This document shows positions 36,601 to 46,500 of a stretch of 64,000 nt of DNA, one piece after another. Location: contig NC_092587.1 of the NCBI RefSeq assembly GCF_047663525.1, positions 45,034,501-45,098,500 of the forward strand. Direction: 5' to 3'. This DNA is from Anas platyrhynchos. Lineage: Eukaryota > Chordata > Aves > Anseriformes > Anatidae. The notes below the pieces were generated by a model. That model searched no databases and was not told the origin of the DNA. It worked only from the letters and a program-made list of their open reading frames with translations. The position numbers and the translations under genes are program-made. Numbering within the stretch: the stretch's first letter is position 1; the number at the start of each line of letters is the position of its first letter.

Positions 36601-38337
36601 GGTGTCTGAAGGGTTAGGGGTTAAAAAGCAACCCTGGCAGGCCCTGTCCAACAGGCTTGACAGTATGCAAATCACTGATTACTTCAGCTAAGAGAAAACT
36701 TAAACTGAGAAACTTAAACTGCTTACTGAGAAGTAAGTTTATGTCTGTCTAACACTGTCTATACATTTGTAGAAACCCTCATATGAACGTCTGGACTGCG
36801 TTCTACAAAAGCGTTTTTCTTTGGCTCTATAAAAGTGATCGTTGTTACTACTTTCAGTAAAAACACAAACATACATCAACAGGAACAACGTACCTAGCAA
36901 ATCCACACAAAAACAGTTTCAAAACTAAACTATTTGGGGTAATAACCAAAATACCAGAAAACATGATGATCTTAACTATATCTGAAATATGCCATTTTAG
37001 TTCTCAATTGTAGAAGCTGTTCAACTGTTCAGTTCCTTTAAGACCTGAGTACTATTTCTGAAAAATTAACAATCACAGGACAATAAAACAAGTCAATTAC
37101 CCAGAATGAAATTTTAATTTCAAGCTAAAAGGTAATAAATGCTAAAAAATACAAGATCTTACGAGCATTAGTGTCCAGGCAAGCAACCCAGGACAGGCAA
37201 TAATGTTTAAGAACTTTGCCTTCCTCCTGTTTGAATTTGAAGGTTATTCTTAACGTTACTGATATTGAGTCTATGAAAGCAAGAACCTGATCCCAATACA
37301 AAGGGTATGAAATCTGGAAGCAATCCTAAAAAGACATCTGGCATACACTATGAAGTCCCCTCACAACTGACAGTGGTCTCTCTGCTGGCATACATCAGCA
37401 AAAATACATCAGCACTGTGACAATCCAACCACTTGGCAAGGCTAATTAGCAACAACCGCCCAAAAGTAAGAAACAAGACAAAACACTCAAAATGTTGAAG
37501 TAAAAGTGAATCCTGAATAAATGTTCCCCACCACTTTAGTTCTCGTTTAAAATAACTGCATGACTTAAAGCTATTAATTTATCCCTGAAGTAATTCATAA
37601 GTTCCCCTGCTGTGCTCCAAGGGTGCGCCCCGCACCCCTGCCCCCCCAGCAGCGCACACGCTGCCAGAGCTCCGACCCCATAAGAAGCCGGGACTCCCCA
37701 TTGCGAAACAGGGCAGGTGCACGGCTACTTCACGGCACCCAACCCAAACTGACAGCCCGCCAGCTGGACTTGTGCAATGATGTATTCGCAGAAAAAAAAA
37801 AAAAAAAGGTGCTTGAACAGCTGACTCTCAGGAATAAATAAATAAATAAGGAAAAGGAAAATGAAGGAAAAGGGAAATCAGGCTTAACCGAGTTCTGGCA
37901 CTTGTTTTAACAATGACGCCAGGCTCCAGCACGATGATGTAATGTGCACGGTGCCGCTGCCTCCGAGCAAGTCACCTTCACGACTTTTTTTTTCCTCCAG
38001 CATTTGGGTACTGAGCCGCCACCGACACCCCCCCGATCCCCGGAGGGGCCGCTCTGAGGGGGCTCTGAGGGGGCTCTCTCCGCCTGTCACCCGCTGCCAG
38101 GGGGCGACCCCCGCGCTGCGCAACCCGCGGGGCTGCCTCCCGCAGCGCCCCGCTCCTTCCCCACGCCGAGCCCGGAGCCTCCCGCGGTGCCCGGCGAGTC
38201 CCCGCCCGCCCCCAGCCGCCCCAGGGCCGCCCCAGGGCCGCTCCCGGCCGGCGGCGACCGCGGCTCCAGGCCGGGCCCCTTCCCCTCCGCAGCCCCGGCG
38301 GCGCTAGGCCGCGGGGCCGGGCGGGCCCCTGACCCAC
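33640..38337 (-). other. SCYL2: SCYL2 intron 1 (5' UTR intron, 4.7 kb)
   Basis: Inferred intron between the non-coding first exon and the start-codon exon. AT-rich apart from a GC-richer, CpG-bearing block at about 36520-36660 and the CpG-island shore from about 37610. Contains A17 near 37791-37807 and an AATA repeat near 37832-37850. No transposon recognised. Confidence 0.7.
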
Positions 38338-38452
38338 CTCAGCGCGGGGGAAGCCGTTGGCGCGGGGCGCTGCTGCCGGGCCCGGCGGGCCGCCCGTCCC
38401 GCTGCCTGCGCCTCGGCCCCGTCCCGCTCCGGTTACTCCATAGCGACGGCGG
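38338..38452 (-). other. SCYL2: Predicted SCYL2 non-coding exon 1
   Basis: The start-codon exon has a 3' splice acceptor 21 nt above its ATG, so an upstream exon must exist. The best minus-strand donor in the CpG island is GAG/GTGGGT at 38338/38337. The 5' end is a guess: I set it just below the ETS inverted repeat. The exon would contain one ATG, a two-codon uORF at 38441-38433. Confidence 0.55.
38433..38441 (-). promoter_or_regulatory. SCYL2: Minimal uORF (ATG-GAG-TAA) in predicted SCYL2 5' UTR
   Basis: On the minus strand ATG GAG TAA begins at 38441 with G at -3 and G at +4, a favourable initiation context. It encodes Met-Glu only. It would be in the mRNA if transcription starts at or above the ETS pair. 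It is the only ATG in the predicted exon 1 leader. Confidence 0.5.
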
Positions 38453-38515
38453 CAGCGCCTCACTTCCGCCCCGGCGGGGCGGCGGCCGAAGGGGGCGGCG
38501 GGAAGTGAGGCGCTG
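38453..38515. promoter_or_regulatory. Perfect 15-bp inverted repeat with paired ETS sites
   Basis: Arms CAGCGCCTCACTTCC (38453-38467) and GGAAGTGAGGCGCTG (38501-38515) are exact reverse complements separated by 33 bp. Each arm carries a GGAAGTG ETS core (GABPA/ELK type), one per strand. Divergent ETS pairs are typical of bidirectional CpG promoters; binding here is inferred. Confidence 0.75.
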
Positions 38516-38640
38516 GCGGCTTCCGCCGGGCCGCCGGGCGGCTCTGCCCGCACCAACGGCCGCTGAGGACGGGGCAGGGCGCGGGGCTTCCCTCCGCCCC
38601 TGGCTGCTGACGGTTCCACCCCAAACCACCTGAGGGGTGT

Positions 38641-40285
38641 GTGGGGGGGGGTTCTGGCCGCACCCCCACCTCTGTTTGTGGGGTCTGTGGCATCAAACCC
38701 GTGTCCAACGTGGATTTGTACGTGAACAACCTCTCAAAGTAACAGCGCGCTGTGCTCCTTGGAGCGGTGCCCCAGATTTTCTTACGCAGAATAAATAATA
38801 CACGAGTCATGTCCAAGAGTTACTGTTCTGCGTTAACGTCCTCGTTGTCCCCTCCGTGGCAATAAACAGAAGCAGGAGGATACCTCTTCCAAGCTTTTCA
38901 GCACTTAGACTAGAGGAAAGCCACCAGGAGTTGCCAGTCCAAAGTGTAAAAGGCTGTATTTGTGAAGGAGGATCATCTCAATAAACTGACAGCTTTTGGG
39001 ACGAGCAATTGGGACAGCTCATTACCCGGATTTCTCATTCCCTGGAGTGCTGGTTTTAGTTCTCATCTGTGTTGCTCTTATTCTGAGACCTCTGGGTAGT
39101 AACAGGAGCTTACCAAATTGGGATGGTGATCAGAAGCTGGCTGTAACACCACATGCTCGTCTGAAGAAGAAAAGAAGCAGAAGCCAGCAACGAGCATATT
39201 GATGTATCTTAATGCTCTGAGTGATCCTGGGGGCTGGCAGTATGCACCTTTGTTTTCCCTGTTCATTTGGTCAACTCTGACTGTCCAGCTCTATTAATTA
39301 CCCTTGGGTCATATAGATCTTGAAAAACAAATTTCAGAAAATAGTAGCATCTACCTGTGCTTCAGTCCCCTGCACTGGAAGAAAGACTTCTTAAAATCCT
39401 CTGAAGGGCATGAAATCCTGTGAAGCTTTTCCTTAACTCACACCATCAACTGGCTAAACCAGCCACCTTTGTTCCAAGCTGCTTTAACATAGAACAGACA
39501 TAGCACTTTAACATAGAGCAGACAAGAGAGGCAATATGGCTCTGTAGCTGGGAATAGGCCATTCCTGAGCCCATTGAGTATCACCAGCCAAACTAGAGAA
39601 TTCACCTACAGTCATGAGCTGGTTAGCATCAAGATCAGTGTCAGCCCATCCGTTACCCACCCTGAGTGCCTAACTCTGTCCTGACACCCAAGGCAGCCAG
39701 GTGTAGCAACACACACTAGCGCAGCTCTCTTATCTGGCTACTGCTTGTCAACATTGCTCTTTGCTGCCCCATGTGCACTGATGACAGAGTAAAGGAGCTT
39801 CTTCTGATGCCACAGTTGCATTGTAAAAAGAACTAGTAAGTATAGGCTGAGGCATTTCTGTTTAATGTGAAATGCAGGTCTAGGACACAGATAGGATTAG
39901 CTAAGCCAGAGCTGCAAACTTGGTTCACCTCAGACAAGCCTGGTTGAGGTTCCAAAAGATGAGAGGAAGGGGAAGAGGTTTGTTTGCTCTCCAAAACAAG
40001 AACCCACTAACCCAAACCCCCTTCTTAAAAAAGAAGGAAGTGTTCAGACTACTCTTGGGCAATTTTGAGTGACCTTTTAAGAAATGTTTAATGTCCAGTC
40101 AGTTTCATAAAAATTCCCCCCCCCAAAAAAAAAAATTAACGTATCTTAATTACTTCTTAACATGTGTATTACAGCAGTAAGAGCATTCACTATTTTTATT
40201 GCCTCGTGCTATCAGTTTTTTGCAGTAAGAATATAACGAAGCTATCAGTAAAAGATGAGAACGTAATGAAATGCAACACACACAT
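38641..40285. other. Gap between SCYL2 promoter and ACTR6 3' end; no gene seen
   Basis: About 1.65 kb. A 68-codon plus-strand frame (38996-39202) has a hydrophobic stretch (VLVLVLICVALIL) but no homology I recognise. A local near-duplication (TTTAACATAGAACAGACA / TTTAACATAGAGCAGACA) lies near 39486-39522. In human this position holds DEPDC4 in opposite orientation to its neighbours; no DEP-domain exon is visible here. Confidence 0.6.
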
Positions 40286-40309
40286 TTCATAGTATTAGGT
40301 TTGTAAAAC

Positions 40310-40315
40310 TTTATT
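40310..40315 (-). terminator. ACTR6: ACTR6 poly(A) signal AATAAA
   Basis: Canonical AATAAA on the minus strand, 138 nt after the ACTR6 stop codon. It gives a short 3' UTR ending near 40285-40300. It is the first canonical signal downstream and fits the compact gap to SCYL2. Confidence 0.75.
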
Positions 40316-40453
40316 TTTAAACTCTGAAAATGAATTTTCCCCAATCCAGTTAAGTACAGGAAAGCTAAAACACAATCCTAACTGACAGAGAACAAGCCAC
40401 AGTTCACAGTTCTGAGTAAAACACTGGAATAACAATATAAGCAACTATGCTAC

Positions 40454-40583
40454 TTATATATCAAATTTCTCTTCACAGATATTGTGCCCATGTTCTTCAT
40501 AATCTTCTCTAGTTACTACCATGTCTTCAAAGTCATCGTTTTCAGAAATGAGCTTCCCACCTTCCCAAGAATAAGTAATAGGG
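40454..40583 (-). CDS. ACTR6: ACTR6 last coding exon (residues 354-396)
   Basis: TTCAG acceptor; the first base completes a split Asn codon (AA/C). Encodes PITYSWEGGKLISENDDFED and ends HNICEEKFDI, stop TAA at 40456-40454. The WEGGK motif is typical of the actin-fold C terminus. Confidence 0.96.
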
Positions 40584-43500
40584 CTGAAAAATGAATAAAA
40601 CTATTGTTAATTTTATGCAAGTTCATTTAAATATAAAAGTATGCTGTGATGATTTCTAGCAATTATTTAGCTATACCTAACAAAAAAAATCTAAAAATCA
40701 GAAAAGACTGTTTAAAGATATTTTTTGATTGCTAAATGAAACCATCCAGCACCAGGCAAATTTTGAGACAGTTTCAAATTTTACCAGTGCTAAGTGGCTT
40801 CCCTTTTTATAACAAAGTAAGTACCTTTTATGAGGAAGGAGATAGAGATGTCTTTGCATTTATTTGCACAGATAACAATTCCTTAATATTTAAAAATACT
40901 CTCTAGTAATACCTTAATATTTTTTTTTGTACTATCAAGGACAACTTGTTTTGGCTCAAACATAAATTCACTTGGTGCAAAGATGTTATCCCTTCCAAAT
41001 TCATGAAGTGGCTACAATACTAATGACATGCCAGCATTTCTATGCTGAAAATTCTTTCAAGTAAAGGACTAAACTCTAATTGTGCATACTTATGTATCCA
41101 ATTCTCGTGATGAAACTACAGTCTTACTGATGTAAATAGGACTGTTCCTGGAAACACCTACTTGTGTGCTTAACTTCATTAGGCCAAGTAACAGACAAGC
41201 AGGTAGTCTCTAATAAATTGTTTGTCAGAAAACACACCAGATTAAAATATATTTCTCGTATAATGTTGGTTCACTTAAATTAAGGGGATTAATTTAAGTA
41301 TTATTTATGCTTTTATCAACAAAATAAATCCTACTTCATAGTTTATTCTGCTATAAGAAAACGCGTACTCTGTGCAGTTTAGGACTTACTTTTCAGGAAG
41401 AACAACAGAAACATCATAGTCAGTTGGAGTGAGGCATCGAACTTCAGAATAGACCCGATCTCTGAAGCCCGGAAAAAGGGTGTTTCCTCCAGTCAGAACT
41501 ATGTTCTTGAAGAAATGAGGTTGCATTTCTTTAAAATAAAAATAATAAATAAATCTGTAATTAGAGACTAAAGATTTATTTAGAAATTGAAGTTTATTCT
41601 CAAATTTGTTAGGAATTGGAAATGGAGTGAGAAATACTCAAAGAAGTGATCATATAGTGATCACATCAGTTAAATATTTTTAATGCAAAACAGGAAAGTG
41701 ATCGGTCTGTTCGTTAATTTTCAAAGCCAAAGTCTAAAAAAATCACAATGTTTTGTCTGTGAGATTGCATGTTTACCAACACATTTCCCTTTCAAAAGGG
41801 ATTTTATTTTGTACTTAAAGAAACAAATATATCATTTCATAGCCTCAGAACCTCCGTACTTCTGTGTTATCACAAAACCTATAAAGTCTTCTTTGTAGTA
41901 ACATTAACGTTACTACTATATTAGTGTACATAATCTGTAACATGAAAGCATTAATACTACTGAAAAACACAGTAGGAAGAAAAGTTTTAGACTTTGATGC
42001 TTGAATGACTGGACTGGCTTTGCTAAGTTTGAGTTTTCTTTCAGTGAAGAAATATTTTAAAACACAAAAATAATTTCAGGTATATTCTACCATTGGAGAC
42101 ATGTAAGTCACGTTAGTAAAGGATGTTGGGAAGAGTTCAGTATACAGTGATTAACTGAAACAGAAGCCTATCTATATACCACCACAAAGCTGTGTTGGTA
42201 TAACACGGCATCTTGTAGACAATAATCAGTCCTAGGGTATGTGACACGTAACAGAAGACAGAACAGTTCACATCTTAATAACTGGCATATTGAGAGTATT
42301 AGCATCTAAAGAGTCTTAAGAATCTAAAACAGCCAAAGGAAAAAAACAAACAAACAAACAAAAACACAAGAACAACAACAAATTTCAACACACTTGAAGT
42401 TATACCTTCAGGTAAATTCTGAATAGAATCAACAATAGCTTCAGGAATTCCCATCTCTTGAATACCAATATCTGAAGGATGGAAGAGTATTTCTGGAACT
42501 GCAAATCTTTCATTTGTTAGACGAAGTATTTGTTCACCAGTCTTGTATTTTCCACTTAACACCATCTCCTCCCTTGGCTAAATTAAAGACATGAATAGTA
42601 ACCACAGCTTAGGAAAAGAAATTATATCCTGGAGTGTTTAGCTAATCTTTTTCATGTACTGCAGTGGAAGGCCATATATTCTACATTAAGTTATACTACC
42701 TACAAAGTCTTTTAAGAATAATACAAACTGTGGTATTAAATTTCAGTCTATCAACTTATCAGCTGCAGTTTTGCCAAGCAAAATACAGTGAATATGTGCA
42801 AGAGTGACACTTAAGATACAGGGACTGCTTTTGAAACTATGGCCAACTCAGTAAATAAGATAACCGTGTTAAATTTTCACTCCTATGAAGTTTTTCCAGG
42901 CTGTTCTACTAAACAGCTCTGAACTTTCTACATACTAGGGCATTTAGATGAAATTCAGACACTTACTAAAACAAAGCAAAGCAAAATTCCTTCAACAAAT
43001 AAAAAAGGCACAATATTACATGATAATTGAGAGTAGGATCTGTGACAGCACAACTACAGAAAGCTGCAAGTTTTAAATAATAGAGCATAAAAGTGCTATG
43101 CCAGAGAAGTAGTATTTCATTTTCATGCCAACTTCCTAAGGAAATGAGTAACCCACTGCCTACTTTCCCTCTCATCTGAGATGCAAATTAGAGGAAAACC
43201 TTTAGGTAACTGCTCAGAATCTGTTTTTTCCACAAAGCTCACAGGATTCTCAGAAGGTTAAACCTACCTCCAGAAGATGGAGGTAGCAAAAAAACATCAG
43301 ATCAGCACGTAGGTTAGCTACAGTGGTTAGCGACAGTTGTTGCAACCAAATCAACACAAATGCAGCGACTAAATACACTTGTTATTAAAAGTTTGCACTG
43401 ACAACAATCTGAAATCTGCGGATAGCCAAGTGCATTTGGCTTCATGATTATATTTAGATGTATACTACAAGTTGCTATCTTTGTGTGCGTGAATTACTGT

Positions 43501-46500
43501 AAACAAATAAGCTTCAGGAAGACTGCAAGCTAAATAAATTCTTAGTTTTGAGTAGTTAGAGAACATGTGGAATCTTCCAAAGAAACAATATATCCTTTTG
43601 ACAAAGTCAACAAAAATAGATGATAACGGTTTGTCATTTTTCTACCAGAATATGGAAGCCAGAGCCTACACCATCATTCATTGTTCAAATGATGCACAAT
43701 ATTATCTAAAAGCATGTGATGCTTATCTCAGGCATTTGGAGAATTTAGCCAGTTAATGAACAGCACAGAAAGAAGTTACAATGCAGCATTAGAAAAAATG
43801 AAGTATTTTTAACCAACAGGAGTGTACTTGTGCAGAGGAAAACAGTCCAAAAATACTTGAAATCTCTACCATTATTACCTTACAAAATCCTTTTTTGATC
43901 GTACTGAAGTCTGGCAAGACATAATCTACCATTACAGTATTTTCCTCTCCTTTCAATCTGAAATAGAAGAATGCAAAACACAACATAATAAAGAACAGGC
44001 TCTACATCCCAACCATTTTTTACTGGCAAGACTTCTCTTGACTTAACTGGAAAAAAATTCTAATTTACAGGATATATTTTTTTCTGTACAAATAATTATT
44101 CAGAAGTACCAACTTTCACAATTAATAGTATTGTATCCATACTTGGCAATCTCCATGTCCTTGTAAAAGTCTTGAGACACATAACACACATCTTCTTTGA
44201 CTTGGTTAATTACATGCGTTTCATCCATAACATGTAGCTGCCTGTGCAAAACAAAACAACAATAACAAAAAAGATGTTTGAGAATAATTAGAATTCTTAG
44301 TATTACCTGTTCAGTTTTGCATTGGAGATAGGTTACTATAATTTCAAACCACAGAAATCTACTGGTATCTAAAGCTTGCACTCAATTTACAAAAGCATAC
44401 CTGATATAACAGAACTTAGTATTTCATTACATAGCAACTTAATAAACACAAATATCTACCTGTGTTTGCCCTGTCTTAAGAAGAATAGCCATAACTCTGC
44501 AATTACTTTTAATAGCAAAGGTGTAATACCTTTGCTATCTCTTTACCTAGATGAAGTCCCAAGCTAAAGGATCTTAATAAAAAGTCAACTCTCCTGAATT
44601 TCATTTGTGGTGTAGATAGAATCAAAATGTAAGACTTATTTGACAGCTAACTTATGAACTACTGAAACGTTTGAGAAAATATATAAGAACTTTTATAACT
44701 GTGAACATGCACACACCCTCAGCAACTTCAAAAGCCCTGGCACTGTGATGAATTAGGCTGTTGGCTTTTAATTATTTTTTTTGATGGCCTAAGCTCAAGG
44801 TGCGAGTTAGCAGATAATAATAGACAAAAATCCCCTTTAAACAGCATTTAATCTAAAATTCACATAACCAGAAAGAATATCCCCACAAACTTCCCGCACA
44901 TTGTATGTCAAGTCTCAAGATCATGGTCAGTAATTAATCTCTTACTTTACCTGTAAGATATTATCTCCTTCAGATGGTTGGTTAAGAGTTTTCCTCCAAC
45001 ATTAATCCTACATAAAAAAAAGTAACACAAGGAATTCTGTAATTATTAACTTCAGGCATAACAAACAATTCCCCTAAAAAAAATAATAATAGCGTTTACC
45101 TGATAATTGCCTCTTTCTTCTTTTTACTTCTGCAATATGGTACAATATGTGTAAAAGAATATCCACTATCCACAATGATACAACATAGCTCAGATGGATT
45201 ATCCCGGAAATACCTATGTGCACTAAGAGCTCCAGCTGAAAAACAGAAAATTTAATTCGAACTTTACATGAATATACACTTTTAGAATTCACATTGATAT
45301 GAAAGTGCTTCAAATTTTAAATGCCTGTTTCAGACTTCTAAGAACTCAATACAGAACACTACAGCCAACAGGTGAACTAAGTTTGACAGTGGATAAAATT
45401 AAGCATTGTATATCCTCTTCCCCTTTATTCTTTTTCATGGATTCCAGTGTCCGTTCTGTTCCCTCTCCTATGTTCTAAACAGGCTGATCACACCACAATT
45501 TATCAAAACAGTCTAAAGGGCTATCTATTTTTCTAAAGGCTTGAGATGTTATTTTACCATTCCCTGTAAGGTAATGCATTTCATGACCACAATGCTGCAT
45601 TTTGTTAATACAAAGCAAAATTAAAAATTACCACCACTCCCAAAAGAGGAACACTGTCAAAGTCTCCACACAAATCTCTGTTAGACTTCCTCAAAGTCTT
45701 ATTTCAAAATATATTCATTATCTCTACCATCTTTTTCTCTTCCCATATTTGCTTTAATTATATACAAGACACTCTTAAAAAAGTAGGCTAAACATAAAGG
45801 TTCAATTTCCATAAAAAATATTAATTGAGTCTGAGTACACATAGTATTGTATTATTCAAGAGCCAGGAAGGAAATTAAGTAATTTGTATGTGTATGCATT
45901 TAAACATAATTGGAATTTTAACCTCAAAAATAATAAGTGAAATAAAAGGGGATATACTCACCGTTTACTCTAAGAACTGCTTGAAACTGATATTCTTCAA
46001 ATAGGATTTCATTCATGGACTCTTGTATTGAACTGAAGTTAAAATAAGGTTCAGTGATGATAATGTTGGTATCTACAAAATCCACCTATGAAAAATACAT
46101 GAAGACTGCCATTAAAAATGTTAAAATAATCCACTATGATATTTTGCAGCAACTGAAGACTATGTAAATTTGAAGACATGATTATCACTTGCCATATCTG
46201 TTAGCAGAAGCTAGGTTTATAAAGTTTTACTTCTTTTTCCTTTGTAAAGACTTTATGAGCAGTGATAAAATTTAATGTATTAATGGTTTAAAACATAGTA
46301 GAAGGGAGCACCTCCTGATATACTCTGCTCCTGTTACCATCCTTAGATATTGTAATGTAACATTTTAAAGATACCCATAAAGAACCACTACAATACTTAT
46401 AAAAGCTATTTTACGCCAATTCTATCAACTACAGCAAGATTTCTTGTCAACAGCTCAGCATTTGCATCAAGAAATCATGTACATGTATCTATTAACCAAA

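Larger units (their letters stand above)
37960..38640. promoter_or_regulatory. SCYL2: CpG island promoter of SCYL2
   Basis: About 680 bp of very GC- and CpG-rich sequence surrounded by AT-rich DNA, upstream of the SCYL2 coding exons. It contains the inverted ETS pair (38453-38515), another TTCCG ETS core near 38521, GC boxes (GGGGCGG), and a strong minus-strand splice donor at 38338/38337. Several long frames overlap it on both strands; these come from the low stop-codon density of GC-rich DNA and resemble no protein. Confidence 0.85.

Noticed and set aside
37978-38619. 213-codon minus-strand frame in the SCYL2 CpG island
   Set aside because: Composition is Arg/Pro/Ala/Gly, typical of GC-rich DNA without stop codons; competing long frames exist on both strands and none resembles a protein family.
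38996-39202. 68-codon frame with a hydrophobic segment, considered as a small membrane protein or DEPDC4 remnant
   Set aside because: No DEP-domain similarity, no splice or promoter support, and a short hydrophobic stretch is expected by chance.
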